From contig NZ_CP036261.1 in the NCBI RefSeq assembly GCF_007741475.1, positions 124,001 to 188,000 on the forward strand: DNA of 64,000 nt, in the 5' to 3' direction. Origin of the DNA: Rosistilla ulvae. GTDB taxonomy: Bacteria; Planctomycetota; Planctomycetia; Pirellulales; Pirellulaceae. The translations under genes were made by a program, and so were the position numbers. Positions 23,879 to 34,399 of this stretch are shown piece after piece (position 1 is the first letter of the stretch; each line of letters opens with the position of its first letter). Under the pieces are notes generated by a model. The model saw only the letters and a program-made list of their open reading frames with translations, made no database searches and was not told the origin of the DNA.

Positions 23879-26446
23879 TTACTCTTCGGTGCTCTCGGGT
23901 TTGTCGGCGTCGGTTCCCGCTGCAGCGCCCACTGGTTCTTCGGGGGCGATGTCTTCGCGGCGTTTTTCACCGTGGAACTTCAACCGCAGCGTCTTGCCTT
24001 CGTCGTCTTTGACGGCGTCGACAACGATTGTGTCGGAGCCTTCGAAGGCACCTTGCAGCAGTTCTTCGCTCAACGGATCTTCGATGCGTTGCTCCAGTGC
24101 ACGACGCAGTGGGCGAGCACCGTAATCGAGGTTGGCACCCATCTTGATCAAGAATTCCTTCGAATCGTCGCTGAGGACCAGGTCGAAGCCACGGTCCTGC
24201 AGTCGTTCGCGAACCTTCGACATTTCGAAGTCGATGACGCGTTTCAGGTCTTCTTCGGTCAGGTGGCGGAAGATGATCGTGTCGTCCAACCGGTTCAAGA
24301 ACTCGGGGCGGAAGACGCGTTCGATCTGATCCATCACGCGAGCTTTCATGCTGTCGTACGACGCGTCGTCGTCCGGCTTTTGGAAACCGAAGGCCGATTC
24401 GTTTTTGATCGCGTCGGCACCCGCATTGGTCGTCATGATCAAGATGCAGTTTCGGAAATCGACGTGGCGACCGAACGAATCGGTCAATCGGCCTTCTTCC
24501 ATTACCTGCAACAACATGTTGAAGACGTCGGGGTGAGCCTTTTCGATTTCGTCCAACAGGACGACGGCATACGGACGGCGACGAATCTTCTCGGTAAGTT
24601 GACCGCCTTCTTCGTAACCAACGTATCCGGGAGGGGCACCGATCAGACGGCTGACGTTGTGCTTCTCCATGTATTCGCTCATGTCGATATGGATCAACGC
24701 ATCCGAATCGCCGAACATGAATTCCGCCAACGATTTGGCCAGCAACGTTTTACCGACACCCGTTGGTCCAGCGAACACGAAGCAACCGGTAGGTCGCTTG
24801 GGGTCCTTCAGGCCACTGCGGCTGCGGCGAACCGCTTTGGCGATCGCGCTGACAGCGGCATCTTGGCTGACGACTCGCTTGTGCAGTTCGTCTTCCATTT
24901 TCATCAACCGCAGGCTGTCTTCGGTCGACAGTCGGGTCAATGGAATGCCGGTCATTTTGCTGACCACTTCGGCGATTACTTCTTCGTCGACAACACCGTC
25001 GGTCTGCTGGCTCTTCTCTCGCCATTCGACGGTGATCTGTTCCTTCTTCTTGCGAAGCTTTTCAGCTTGGTCTCGCAGCGAAGCGGCCTTCTCGAAGTCT
25101 TGGTTGGCGACGGCGTCTTCCTTGCTCTTGTTCAGAGCATCGACTTCTTCGTCGATCTCTTTCAGGTCTGGTGGACGAGTCATCGTGCGCAATCGCACCC
25201 GAGCACCCGCTTCGTCGATCACATCGATCGCCTTGTCGGGCAGGCAGCGAGCGGTGATGTAGCGTTCGCTCATCTCGACAGCGGCGACAACCGCATCGTC
25301 GGTGATCTGTACGCGATGGTGCTCTTCGTAGCGTTCGCGGAGTCCCTTGAGGATCTCGATCGTTTCCTTTTTGCCCGTCGGTTCGACGATGATTTCCTGG
25401 AAACGACGCGCCAGAGCGCTGTCCTTTTCAATGTACTTGCGGTACTCGTCGAGCGTCGTCGCTCCAATGCACTGGATCTCGCCACGAGCCAATGCTGGCT
25501 TCAGCACGTTAGCCGCGTCGATCGCGCCCTCGGCACCACCGGCACCAACGAGCGTGTGCAATTCGTCGATGAACAGGATCGTGTTCTTGGCACGACGCAC
25601 TTCGTTCATGACCGCTTTGATGCGTTCTTCGAATTGACCGCGGTATTTCGTTCCCGCGACCATCATCGCCAGATCCAAGACGACGATCCGCTTATCAGCC
25701 AAGATCTCGGGCACTTCACCTTCGATCACGCGCTGTGCAAAGCCTTCGACGATGGCGGTCTTGCCGACGCCCGCTTCACCCAACAGCACGGGGTTGTTTT
25801 TTGTGCGGCGACACAAGACTTGAATCGAGCGTTCGATCTCGCGTTCGCGGCCGATCACTGGATCCAGTTCGCCCTTCTTAGCCAATTCGGTCAGGTCGCG
25901 GCCGAAGCTGTCCAGAGCAGGGGTCTTCGATTTGCTTCCTTTGCCGGACGAGGCACCTTCGCCGCCACCTTCGCGTCCGCCGCGGTCGCCGACTTCGGCA
26001 CCTTCGAGTCCGTGACCCAGTAGGTTCAGGACTTCTTCGCGGACATCTTCCAGCTTCAGTCCCAAATTCATAAGGACCTGAGCGGCAACGCCTTCTTGCT
26101 CACGCAACAGTCCCAGCAGGATGTGCTCGGTGCCGACGTAGTTGTGGTTCAGGTTGCGAGCCTCTTCCATCGAGTACTCGATGACCTTCTTGGCGCGAGG
26201 CGTCTGAGGCAGTTTGCCCATCGTGACCATTTCAGGGCCGCTTTGGACAAGCTTTTCAACCTCTAAGCGGATCTTGCGGAGATCGACTTCCAGGTTTTTC
26301 AGCACATTGGCCGCAACGCCGCTTCCCTCTTTCACGAGGCCTAACAGGATGTGTTCGGTACCGATGTATTCGTGATTGAATCGCTGGGCCTCTTGGTTGG
26401 CCAGTTGCATCACTTTGCGGGCGCGGTCAGTAAATCTTTCGTACAT
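23879..26446 (-). CDS. clpC: ATP-dependent Clp protease ATP-binding subunit ClpC
   Basis: ClpC is a Hsp100 unfoldase that feeds proteins to ClpP. The 855-residue protein has the double N-domain (about 1-145, each with [12 protein letters not shown]-like repeats), a Gly/Ser-rich linker (150-175), AAA1 with Walker A GEAGVGKT (223-230) and FIDELHT, a UVR-like coiled-coil middle region (about 444-470), and AAA2 with GPTGVGKT (560-567) and [12 protein letters not shown]. Both ATPase sites are intact. The UVR-type short middle domain marks it as ClpC rather than ClpB or ClpA. The start at 26446 follows GAGGGT. It is followed by a strong terminator. Confidence 0.96.
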   Translation of the reverse strand: MYERFTDRARKVMQLANQEAQRFNHEYIGTEHILLGLVKEGSGVAANVLKNLEVDLRKIRLEVEKLVQSGPEMVTMGKLPQTPRAKKVIEYSMEEARNLNHNYVGTEHILLGLLREQEGVAAQVLMNLGLKLEDVREEVLNLLGHGLEGAEVGDRGGREGGGEGASSGKGSKSKTPALDSFGRDLTELAKKGELDPVIGREREIERSIQVLCRRTKNNPVLLGEAGVGKTAIVEGFAQRVIEGEVPEILADKRIVVLDLAMMVAGTKYRGQFEERIKAVMNEVRRAKNTILFIDELHTLVGAGGAEGAIDAANVLKPALARGEIQCIGATTLDEYRKYIEKDSALARRFQEIIVEPTGKKETIEILKGLRERYEEHHRVQITDDAVVAAVEMSERYITARCLPDKAIDVIDEAGARVRLRTMTRPPDLKEIDEEVDALNKSKEDAVANQDFEKAASLRDQAEKLRKKKEQITVEWREKSQQTDGVVDEEVIAEVVSKMTGIPLTRLSTEDSLRLMKMEDELHKRVVSQDAAVSAIAKAVRRSRSGLKDPKRPTGCFVFAGPTGVGKTLLAKSLAEFMFGDSDALIHIDMSEYMEKHNVSRLIGAPPGYVGYEEGGQLTEKIRRRPYAVVLLDEIEKAHPDVFNMLLQVMEEGRLTDSFGRHVDFRNCILIMTTNAGADAIKNESAFGFQKPDDDASYDSMKARVMDQIERVFRPEFLNRLDDTIIFRHLTEEDLKRVIDFEMSKVRERLQDRGFDLVLSDDSKEFLIKMGANLDYGARPLRRALEQRIEDPLSEELLQGAFEGSDTIVVDAVKDDEGKTLRLKFHGEKRREDIAPEEPVGAAAGTDADKPESTEE

Positions 26447-26803
26447 TCTTGGACCCTCTGGATCGTGGTCGCACTTAGTGCGATCAGCCGTTGCATGGAT
26501 GCGTTTGCTGAAAGCGTTTCCTGAAACAATCGACCGCCGTGCAGCGGGCGATTGATCCTAAATAAATTATGAGCCGCGTCGGGCATGCTGCCGATTTGGC
26601 GATTTCTTAGCAATACCGTGTAGCTGTGCAAAAAATACGCCGCAGCGACGGCTCGGGGGCGAGATCCCGCTCCCAAGCTGGCGACTTCAGGGGGGCTGGC
26701 CGCCATCCGTTACCGGCTAAATCGATTCTACCGTTTTCCTGACTCAGCGGGGATAGGACGTCATTCACTGATTTGCCATATCTGCCAGTTCTGTCGTGCC
26801 AAC
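26447..26803. other. Intergenic region upstream of clpC
   Basis: This stretch of 357 bases on the minus strand should hold the clpC promoter. No CIRCE or CtsR-like operator was recognised. A frame overlapping the clpC start was judged spurious. Confidence 0.4.
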
Positions 26804-27514
26804 TCAGCTCGCCTCCCCTGCAGAGGTTTCCAGCTGAGGCGATTCTGCCACATCGGCAGTCATTCCGTCGGATCGTTTTTCTTTCGCTGAACTGGACGCT
26901 TTGGCAGCATCCCCCTCGTCATTTCCCTCGGATTCGGCGGGTTGCTCCGATTCCTCCTCGGTTTCGGAATCCTCTTCATCGGCTACCAAATCGTCGACCA
27001 TTCGCTTCAGTCGACGCTCTTCAATGTCTCGCTCGAGCCACCACGCGTCCCCCGTCTCGAGTGCTGCCATCGCGTCGAGCGTCTGGGCGGCGGCGGCAAA
27101 GCGATCGGTTTTGCGGTAAACACTTGCTAGCAAAAGCAATGACAGCGCGTCGCGTGGATCGACCTCCAGGCAGTGCACTAACAAAGCTTCGGCTTCAAAC
27201 CATCGTCCCTTCAAAAATTCGGTCCGCGCCGCGTCGTATCGGTCTTCTTCGCCCGAGGCGTGCCGCGGTGCTAGCAACATCGGCAGGCCCCGGACCGCCC
27301 GCACGAACAGCAACACCCAGATTCCAACAAACGCCCAACAGACCGATCGAACCATCAACGGTTCGAGCCACTGGGGATAAATGAACCGCGACACCAGCAA
27401 TGTATTGATAGCGATCGCAAAACAGATCGCCGCCGGCAGGCCGCTCATCCGTCCGCGAAACCAGATCTCCGGGAGGCCTGGCCACATACAATAGACATAG
27501 TGAGACAACGGCAT
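26804..27514 (-). CDS. Membrane-anchored TPR-like protein with acidic tail
   Basis: The 236-residue protein has two membrane helices near the N-terminus (about 27-47, AAICFAIAINTLLVSRF, and 52-75), then a soluble TPR-like pair (about 90-150; FLKGRWFEAEALLVHCLEVDP and SVYRKTDRFAAAAQTLDAM). It ends in an acidic low-complexity tail with many Glu, Ser and Asp. It would lie in the inner membrane with the TPR facing one side. The partner is unknown. The start is the ATG at 27514. It sits between clpC and the DUF1080 gene. Confidence 0.72.
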   Translation of the reverse strand: MPLSHYVYCMWPGLPEIWFRGRMSGLPAAICFAIAINTLLVSRFIYPQWLEPLMVRSVCWAFVGIWVLLFVRAVRGLPMLLAPRHASGEEDRYDAARTEFLKGRWFEAEALLVHCLEVDPRDALSLLLLASVYRKTDRFAAAAQTLDAMAALETGDAWWLERDIEERRLKRMVDDLVADEEDSETEEESEQPAESEGNDEGDAAKASSSAKEKRSDGMTADVAESPQLETSAGEAS

Positions 27515-27676
27515 CGTGCAATTATTTCGCTTGGTGAGGAAATGCTTCTGCGCGGAGCCGATTCTAAGAAGAAACCGGCCGTGGGGCCTAGAGCGGATTT
27601 TGACAGCATTTCCATTTCGCGCAGGCCGCTGCGGAGCTTCACGCCGCGGTGATCGCGAGTCCGCCAGGCTGAACGA

Positions 27677-28441
27677 TCACGATCCGCTGGTGTCGATAAA
27701 CGCTTTGTCGTCCAGCGGGCGAACCCAGACGTTGCGGAAGCGAACCGCGTTGTCGTGATCTTGCAAGAAGACGGGGCCCGTCGAGCTTTTCAGTTGACGC
27801 TCCCAGATTGCTTTCAAATAGGGAGTCGCGCCGTAGCGGTACGGATGATAGCTCGATCGCGGTTCGCCCAGTTGCAAGTCGCGTTGCACTTGTTGCCCGT
27901 TGAGCCATGCGGTGATCGAGCCCTCTTTAGTGATCTTGCCTTGGTCGTCCCGTCGCGGGGCGCGGTAGCGGATGTCGTAAACCTGCCATTGGTCGCGCGG
28001 ACCGCAAGCATTCGCAAGCGGCTTGGAAAATCCGTAGACCGACCCGGCGTCCTGTTGACTCAGTTCCTGTTTGCCGTGGGAATCGATGATCTGGACTTCG
28101 TAGTTGCCGTGGATGTAGATCCCGCTGTTCCCTGTTCCTCCTTCGGGGATCAGGAATTCCACGTGCAGGTCGGCATCGCGGAAGTGCAGCGTCGAAACTA
28201 GGTGGTTCGATCGGACAGCTTGCTCGCCTTGGGAGACCGTCGAAACCAAGCTGCCGTTTTCGATCGGCCAGTTGATCGCTGATCCCTGCGTGCTGCGGAA
28301 CTTCGGCTCCGATTCGCCATCAAACAGCACGATCGCGTCGGCTGGCGGTTCGACCGGCAGCTGCGATTGGTCGGGGTGAAACTCTTCGGCCGCCAGAGGC
28401 AAGGCGAATCCGATCAGGCTGAGGGCAATAGCACGCATCAT
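27677..28441 (-). CDS. DUF1080 (3-keto-disaccharide hydrolase-like) secreted protein
   Basis: The 254-residue protein has a signal peptide (MMRAIALSLIGFALPLAA) and the concanavalin-like DUF1080 fold: IVLFDGESEPKFRS, HLVSTLHFRDADLHVEFLIP, TGNSGIYIHGNYEVQIIDSHG, QWQVYDIRYRAPR and GPVFLQDHDNAVRFRNVWV. The family, very expanded in planctomycetes, includes enzymes acting on 3-keto-glucosides. Periplasmic carbohydrate work is inferred. The two adjacent ATGs at 28441/28438 are equivalent starts. It diverges from the SBF transporter. Confidence 0.86.
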   Translation of the reverse strand: MMRAIALSLIGFALPLAAEEFHPDQSQLPVEPPADAIVLFDGESEPKFRSTQGSAINWPIENGSLVSTVSQGEQAVRSNHLVSTLHFRDADLHVEFLIPEGGTGNSGIYIHGNYEVQIIDSHGKQELSQQDAGSVYGFSKPLANACGPRDQWQVYDIRYRAPRRDDQGKITKEGSITAWLNGQQVQRDLQLGEPRSSYHPYRYGATPYLKAIWERQLKSSTGPVFLQDHDNAVRFRNVWVRPLDDKAFIDTSGS

Positions 28442-28574
28442 TATTATGGGACTTCTACGGGAGGTGTCTTGTTGTTCATCCGGTAACCGCGATCGCGGAG
28501 GTGTTGCTGGCAAAGTATATCATCCGCCAGCCGGTTTGCTGTCCAATCACCGCGGTGAACGGTAGACTCTGGCG

Positions 28575-29570
28575 ATGTCAAATCCGCAGAATCTCCCGCC
28601 GTCCGACTCGCCAGGTCCCCAACGCAACCCTTCGATGCGACATTGGATGTTTCCGATGTTGTGTGGGTTTTCGCTAATCGCCTACTTCTGGCCTTCGGGC
28701 GGCATCGATCCGTTTGTTGCTTCCAAGTCGTGGCTCTCCTGGATGATCGCGGCGACGATGTTCGCATTGGGCAGTCTGTTGCCCGAGGATGAAGTCCGTC
28801 GGCTGCGTCGCCAGTTGCCGCAAGTCTGTTTAGGAACGTTGACCCAGTGTCTGGTCATGCCGCTGGCGGCGCTAGCGGTCGTCCGGTTCGGCGGGCTCGA
28901 AGGGGGCTACCGATTGGGAGTGATCCTTGTCGGATGTGTTCCCGGGGCGATGGCATCGAACGTGTTGACGCTGGCCGCTGGCGGCAACGTCAGCTATTCG
29001 GTCAGCCTGACGACGATGGCCACCTTGGCTTCGCCGATCACCGTCCCCTGGCTGTTGGTCTTGATGGCGGGGATCAGCGAATCGGAAGCTCGTATCGAAC
29101 CGCTATCGATGATGCTGACACTCGCTTCGACCGTCTTGTTGCCCGTGATCGCCGGCTTCTCGTTGGCGCGTTGGAGCCCTCGGTTCAAAGCGATCGCCGA
29201 ACCGGTCGGTCCGGTCTTGGCGAACCTTGTAATTCTCTGGATCATCGCCGTCGTCGTGGGACTCAACCGCGACCGCTTGGCCATGATCCCGCTGAGTCTG
29301 TTGGCGTCGCTGTTAATTGTGAACCTTGTCGGCTACGTCGGCGGTTATACCGCGGGAGCTCTCGCGCGGATGGATGAACCGATGCGTCGGGCGCTGACAT
29401 TAGAAGTTGGTATGCAGAACGCGGGGCTTGGGACGATGCTTGCCGTCGGCAGCTTTGGCGACCAGTTTCCCGAAGCCGCCATCCCCACAGCCGCCTACAC
29501 GTTCGGATGTGTCTTCACCGGCACGATCCTCGTCTCGCTGTGGCGCCCACGCCCTGGAACTGCCGTGTAG
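28575..29570 (+). CDS. Bile acid:sodium symporter (SBF) family transporter
   Basis: The 331-residue protein has about nine to ten membrane helices and the SBF family signatures GCVPGAMASNVLTLAAGGN and the crossing-helix EVGMQNAGLGTMLA. In this family sodium drives import of organic anions such as pantoate, keto-acids or sterol-like compounds; the substrate here is unknown. The start is the ATG at 28575, after an about 20-residue polar, proline-rich N-terminal extension. It is the first gene of a short plus-strand stretch. Confidence 0.9.
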   Translation: MSNPQNLPPSDSPGPQRNPSMRHWMFPMLCGFSLIAYFWPSGGIDPFVASKSWLSWMIAATMFALGSLLPEDEVRRLRRQLPQVCLGTLTQCLVMPLAALAVVRFGGLEGGYRLGVILVGCVPGAMASNVLTLAAGGNVSYSVSLTTMATLASPITVPWLLVLMAGISESEARIEPLSMMLTLASTVLLPVIAGFSLARWSPRFKAIAEPVGPVLANLVILWIIAVVVGLNRDRLAMIPLSLLASLLIVNLVGYVGGYTAGALARMDEPMRRALTLEVGMQNAGLGTMLAVGSFGDQFPEAAIPTAAYTFGCVFTGTILVSLWRPRPGTAV

Positions 29571-29693
29571 TACGATTTGTTGTGGTCGCCTGCTGCTAGG
29601 CGTCTTGTGAAGCTACTCGTGGAAACTGCTCGATGATTGGCGTCGGGCTGCCAATGGCGAAACTCTGATTCCAATTGCACCACTGGATTGACG

Positions 29694-29957
29694 ATGGCTG
29701 AATTGCTGCATGTTGTCGCGATGAACGTGCCTTGCCCGTTTCATCTCGAACTTAAATTTTCCGATGGCGATGCTCGCGTCGTCGACCTGCGACCGCTATT
29801 AAACGGGCCAGCGTTTCTGCCGCTTCACGATCCCGATGTGTTTGCATCCGCAACGATCGATCCGGTGTCAAAGACTGTCTGTTGGCCTTGTGGAGTCGAC
29901 TTGGCTCCCGAAGCACTGACGTCCCTGTCGCCAGCGGATATTCAGTCGGCCGGATAG
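29694..29957 (+). CDS. DUF2442 family protein
   Basis: The 87-residue protein has the DUF2442 pattern: VVAMNVPCPFHLELKFSDGDARVVDLRPLL, GPAFLPLHDPDVFASATID and TVCWPCGVDLAPEAL. These small proteins often sit beside toxin-antitoxin genes of the DUF4160 type, but no DUF4160 partner is visible here. I start at the ATG at 29694 because the domain begins there. Function is unknown. Confidence 0.82.
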   Translation: MAELLHVVAMNVPCPFHLELKFSDGDARVVDLRPLLNGPAFLPLHDPDVFASATIDPVSKTVCWPCGVDLAPEALTSLSPADIQSAG

Positions 29958-29979
29958 CGTCGCCGGAAGTTACAACTGA

Positions 29980-31419
29980 TCAAGCCAGCAGCTTTTCGAT
30001 CACCTTCGCCGGTTGGCCGTCGATCAGCGATTGCTCGCGTCCGTTCTGTTCGTAGGTCAGGTTTTCGGCTTCGAGCCCAAACAGATGCAGCAGGGTGGCG
30101 TGGTAGTCGAAATGGTTGACTTGGTCTTCCACCGCGTGGTGGCCGAATTCGTCGGTCGCGCCATGCATCCCCGATCGGAAGCCGCCGCCGGCGACCCACA
30201 TCGTGAATCCGTAGGTGTTGTGATCCCGGCCGATGTTCGCTTCGTTTTGAATCACGGGCAACCGCCCCATCTCGCCGCCCCAGTGGACGACGGTGCTGTC
30301 CAGGAGTCCGCGTTGCTTGAGATCTTTGACGAGCGCAGCGGCCGGTTTGTCGATCTTCTTGCACGATGCTGGCAACGCTTTGACGATGCCGCCATGGTGG
30401 TCCCAGTATTGGTTTTTCGTGAACAGTTGCACGAACCGGACGCCCCGTTCGACAAGTCGTCGCGCGATCAGGCAGCGTTCGCCAAACTCTCGCGTCTCGG
30501 GTTGGTCCAGCCCATACATCGCGTGGGTTGCCTTGGATTCGCGGCTCAAATCGGTCGCTTCGTCCGCCGCAAATTGCATCCGTTCAGCGAGTTCAAAATT
30601 GGCGATCCTCGCTTGCAGTTCGTGTTCGCCCGTCCGCTGTTCCGCATGGCGTCGGTTCAGCGATTGCAGTAGGTCGAGGTAATTGGATTGAATCTCGCCG
30701 TCGAGATGGGGCGGCGGCTGCAGGTTTAAGATCCTCGGCTTCACGGGCCGGATGACGGTTCCTTGAAACAGCGATGGCAACCAACCGTTGGACCAGTTTA
30801 AGACGCCTGCGACCGGCAATCCCTTCGGGTCGGTCATCGCAATGTACGCCGGCAAACTCTCGCTTTTTGTCCCCAACGCATACGTCAACCAGCTGCCCAA
30901 TGCGGGTCGCCCCGCCAAGGGGCGACCGCCGTTCATCGCGTAGATCGATTGGCCGTGGTTGTTCACGCCGGTGTGCATCGAACGAATCACAAGCGCATCG
31001 TCGACGATCGTCGAGAATTCGGGAAGCAGTTCGGAAACGTCGGTCCCATGTTCGCCGTACTTCTTGAATTTCCAAGGTGATCCAAAGACCTTCGAACTGG
31101 CTTGAGCCGCGTTGTCGTATTTGATCTTGCCGGGAAACTTCTGCATGTGCAGTTCGTTTAATATCGGCTTCGGATCCAGTAGATCCATCTGGCTGGGGCC
31201 GCCTTGCATGAACATCGAAATCATCGCGGTCGCCCGCGGCTTCAGCGGCGGCTGCTTGGGCTTCAGATCGAATCCTTCGGTCCCCAGGTTCGGCTTCTTC
31301 GGTTCGGCATTCGCTTTTTGGGCCATCAAACAGGCCAACGCCAGCGGCCCGCCACGCATCGCCGAAGAGGCCAGGAAGTGTCGGCGCGAAGATTGAATGT
31401 CGGAATTGTTGTTCGTCAT
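29980..31419 (-). CDS. DUF1501 (sulfatase-like fold) exported protein, first pair
   Basis: The 479-residue protein starts with a Tat-type signal (SSRRHFLASSAMRGG...). It then has the DUF1501 features: AMISMFMQGGPSQMDLLDPK, DALVIRSMHTGVNNHGQSIY, RFVQLFTKNQYWDHHGGI and VVHWGGEMGRLPVIQNEAN with GRDHNTYGFTMWVAGGGF. The fold resembles alkaline phosphatases and sulfatases, and conserved Asp and His are present. In planctomycetes it almost always follows a PSCyt1/DUF1549/DUF1553 gene. Here that gene ends 91 bases upstream on the same strand. The substrate is unknown. Confidence 0.9.
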   Translation of the reverse strand: MTNNNSDIQSSRRHFLASSAMRGGPLALACLMAQKANAEPKKPNLGTEGFDLKPKQPPLKPRATAMISMFMQGGPSQMDLLDPKPILNELHMQKFPGKIKYDNAAQASSKVFGSPWKFKKYGEHGTDVSELLPEFSTIVDDALVIRSMHTGVNNHGQSIYAMNGGRPLAGRPALGSWLTYALGTKSESLPAYIAMTDPKGLPVAGVLNWSNGWLPSLFQGTVIRPVKPRILNLQPPPHLDGEIQSNYLDLLQSLNRRHAEQRTGEHELQARIANFELAERMQFAADEATDLSRESKATHAMYGLDQPETREFGERCLIARRLVERGVRFVQLFTKNQYWDHHGGIVKALPASCKKIDKPAAALVKDLKQRGLLDSTVVHWGGEMGRLPVIQNEANIGRDHNTYGFTMWVAGGGFRSGMHGATDEFGHHAVEDQVNHFDYHATLLHLFGLEAENLTYEQNGREQSLIDGQPAKVIEKLLA

Positions 31420-31510
31420 CGGTTTTCCGTCGTTTCGCAGGCGGGGGTTTTTCAGGAGGGGAGCGGGCTGTCGCCGACGTTAGTATCGGCGGGGGAAGCT
31501 GCGGTCGCCG

Positions 31511-34399
31511 TTAATCCACATAGAGAAATTCGTTGGAGCTGAACATCGCTTGGCAGGCGCTGGCCAGTGCCAGTCGGTGAGCCGCTTCGGCGGATAGTTT
31601 GGCGTCGCGTGACCTAAATGCGGAGGTTTGTCGCGCGACGAAGTTGGTCAGTTCGGTCAGCACGCCATTTTCGATCTCTCGATTGAAGCACCGCTGCCAA
31701 GCGTTGGAAATCTGTTGCGGAACTTCGCTCTCGGCTCGGATCGCCTGAGCCGCCAGTTGGTCCGCTTGATCGATGACAAACGCACTGTTCATCAGCAGCA
31801 ATGCTTGCGTGGCGACGTTTGAGTAGTTGCGGATGGTGCAGTTGGGGGCGACGGTGGCCAAGTCGAATGTTTCCAGGACGCCCAGCGGTCGGCTGCGGCG
31901 AACTTGAACGTAGACGCTGCGGCGACTGGCCTCTTCGCCGAGCTGCGATTTGCCCGTCGGCTTGCGTTCTCCGTCAAGCATCTCCTTGCCCAATACGACT
32001 TGCCCCACAGCGTCTTCTTTTACCGGCACCGGTGGGCCGTGCAAGCGATTTGTGATCGTGCCGTTTGCGACGAGCATCGCGTCGCGGATCGCTTCGGATT
32101 CCAGTCGCCGGACCGTCATCCGTGCATACAGCCGATTGTCGGGATCGACGCGGTCCAGCTGCTCGGTTCGCGTGGAAACCTGCTGGTACGTTTGCGACAG
32201 CATGATCATCCGATGCATGCGTTTCAGGTTCCAACCGCCACGCATCAGGTCGGTTGCAAGCCAGTCGAGTAGTTCGGGATGCGTCGGCTTGGAGCCTAGG
32301 AAACCGAAGTCGCCCGGCGAATCGACGATGCCTCGTCCGAAGTGGTTTAGCCAAACGCGATTCATCAGAACGCGAGCCAGCAGTGGATGTTTGCCGTTGG
32401 TCAGTTGACGTGCGTAGGCGAGTCGTCGACCGGTCGTGGGGAGGTCGGGATCGTTTGCCTCGATCTCCGTGGGATCGTTGCCTTTCAGGACGGTCAGTTC
32501 GCTGGGACCCAGTTCCTGACCGGGCTGTTCGTGGTCGCCACGAATGAACAGATGCGTTGGTGGCACATGGTTCGCCGGTTCGGTTAAGACGCGAATGAAC
32601 TTCTCTTTCGGGGCGGTCGCGCGGATCGCATTGATCTCGTTCTGCATGTTGGCGAGGTCCGTTTTCGCGTCCACTTTGCGGCAGATCTGGGCCGCCTCGC
32701 GATAGCGTTGGACCTCGGCAAAGCCGTCGGGTGAGAACGTTTCCAGCGAGGCGGCGTCGACCAACGGTCCTGGGAATTCCGTTGCCAGTTGCTGTTGGTC
32801 GCTCGTCCATTTATCGGCCGGCATCGATGCCAGCTTGGCAACGGCTTCGCGATGCTCCTCAGGAATCTTGGCGAGTTGCTCGTTCCGAGCCAGTTCGATC
32901 AATTCCTGCTCCAACGCATCGGCGGCTCTTTCGATATCCGAAGCCCGTCGCGCACGCTGTTGGGCATACAGATAGAGCGAGCCGGGCGAAATGTTGCCGA
33001 CGTTGGGGAACTCCTCCAACAGGGCAACCTGTTCGGCGCTCCGCTTCGATTTCTCCGTCTTGAAAGCGCTCTCGACTGCTTCGCGACGGTCGGCAGGAAC
33101 GACCAACAGTTCTTCGTAGAGTGTCCTGTCGAGATGTTCCTGTTGGCGTTTGGAGCGTTTCGCGGTCGCTTCTTTGGCTTTCTGATCGACCGCCTTGCGA
33201 GCCTGTCGATCTTCCTCGGTGTACAACGACATGCGACGCTGCCGTGGGACTTTCCATTGCTTTGGATCGAGTGCCGGTTCGAAAATCGCGCGGAACCGAA
33301 AGTAATCGGCTTGGCTGATCGGATCGTATCGATGGTCGTGACACTTCGCACATCCAACCGTTAACCCCAGCAGCGATGTCGATACGATCTCGATCGTGTC
33401 GGATATCGTTTCGTTGGCTGCCAGGGCGCGATCGATGCCTCCCGATGCGGTTCCGTCGGGGGCCATGCGAAGAAAGCCGGTGGCGGTAAGTTGAGCGATC
33501 CGCTCGGGCGTTAGCTGCGATGCGTCGTCGCCGGTCGCCATCTCGTCCCCGGCCAATTGCTCGCAGATAAATTGGTCCAACGGTTTGTCATCGTTAAAGC
33601 TGTCGATGACGTAATCGCGATAGAAGTAGGCGAACTCGCGTTCGGTATCTTGATTTGTGTAGCCATCGGAATCGGCGTAGCCAGCGACGTCCAGCCAATG
33701 CCGGCCCCATCGCTCACCATAACGGGGCGATGCGAGCAAGCGATCGATCAACGCCGCGAAGGCGTGGTCGCTCGGATCGTTGACGAAATCGTCGACCATC
33801 TCCGGTTCGGGCGGCAGTCCCCAGAGATCGAACGTCGCTCGGCGGATCAGAGTGTGGCGATCTGCGGCGGCCGAAAAGGCGAGCCCTTCGCGGTGCAGCC
33901 GATCGAGGACGAAGGCGTCGATTGGATTGTCGCTGGCGTTCGCTTTGACAACGGGCGGCTCGGGAGACGCGATCGGTTGGAAGGCCCAGAAGCTGCGTTC
34001 CTCCTCGGTGATGTAGTCGCCATCGTCGAGTGTCAGCGGTTCTTCTCGCGCGGTCTTGGCACCGTCGAGGATCCACTTGCGAATCGAAGCGATATCCTCG
34101 GCTGAGAGGTTCTTTTCGCCGGGCGGCATGTCTCCCGACTCCACCCGTTCAAGCAGCAGCGATTCGCTAGCATTGCCCGGGACGATCGCTTCGCCCGAAT
34201 CGCCGCCAGACAAAATCCAACGTTTTAGTCGGACATCGAGCGATCCCTCGACGACGCCACTCTCGCCATGGCAATGAAAACAGTGCGCCTTCAGGATCGG
34301 GCGAACATCCTTTTCGAAGGTCGACGTATCGGCGGCAAAGGTCCGACCCGAGAGGATGGAAATGGCAGCAAGCAGCGCAAAGGTAGGTAGGAGACGCAT
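31511..34399 (-). CDS. Planctomycete cytochrome C / DUF1549 / DUF1553 protein (PSD1), first pair
   Basis: The 962-residue exported protein has a signal peptide (MRLLPTFALLAAISILS), a PSCyt1 haem-binding domain (about 25-100) with HCFHCHGESG (CxxCH), the DUF1549 domain (about 150-350, with NPIDAFVLDRLHREGL and LDVAGYADSDGY), a charged helical middle (about 400-560), and the DUF1553 domain near the C-terminus (LANRVWLNHFGRGIVDSPGDFG-type, WNLKRMHRMIMLSQTYQQ). These proteins are planctomycete-specific, probably periplasmic redox enzymes working with DUF1501 partners. The partner gene follows. Confidence 0.92.
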   Translation of the reverse strand: MRLLPTFALLAAISILSGRTFAADTSTFEKDVRPILKAHCFHCHGESGVVEGSLDVRLKRWILSGGDSGEAIVPGNASESLLLERVESGDMPPGEKNLSAEDIASIRKWILDGAKTAREEPLTLDDGDYITEEERSFWAFQPIASPEPPVVKANASDNPIDAFVLDRLHREGLAFSAAADRHTLIRRATFDLWGLPPEPEMVDDFVNDPSDHAFAALIDRLLASPRYGERWGRHWLDVAGYADSDGYTNQDTEREFAYFYRDYVIDSFNDDKPLDQFICEQLAGDEMATGDDASQLTPERIAQLTATGFLRMAPDGTASGGIDRALAANETISDTIEIVSTSLLGLTVGCAKCHDHRYDPISQADYFRFRAIFEPALDPKQWKVPRQRRMSLYTEEDRQARKAVDQKAKEATAKRSKRQQEHLDRTLYEELLVVPADRREAVESAFKTEKSKRSAEQVALLEEFPNVGNISPGSLYLYAQQRARRASDIERAADALEQELIELARNEQLAKIPEEHREAVAKLASMPADKWTSDQQQLATEFPGPLVDAASLETFSPDGFAEVQRYREAAQICRKVDAKTDLANMQNEINAIRATAPKEKFIRVLTEPANHVPPTHLFIRGDHEQPGQELGPSELTVLKGNDPTEIEANDPDLPTTGRRLAYARQLTNGKHPLLARVLMNRVWLNHFGRGIVDSPGDFGFLGSKPTHPELLDWLATDLMRGGWNLKRMHRMIMLSQTYQQVSTRTEQLDRVDPDNRLYARMTVRRLESEAIRDAMLVANGTITNRLHGPPVPVKEDAVGQVVLGKEMLDGERKPTGKSQLGEEASRRSVYVQVRRSRPLGVLETFDLATVAPNCTIRNYSNVATQALLLMNSAFVIDQADQLAAQAIRAESEVPQQISNAWQRCFNREIENGVLTELTNFVARQTSAFRSRDAKLSAEAAHRLALASACQAMFSSNEFLYVD

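Noticed and set aside
23972-26023. 683-residue plus-strand frame
   Set aside because: It is the mirror image of clpC, whose motifs are intact; a common effect of GC-rich codon use.
26410-26706. 98-residue minus-strand frame overlapping the clpC start
   Set aside because: It overlaps the conserved clpC N-terminus in another frame and has no protein-like pattern.
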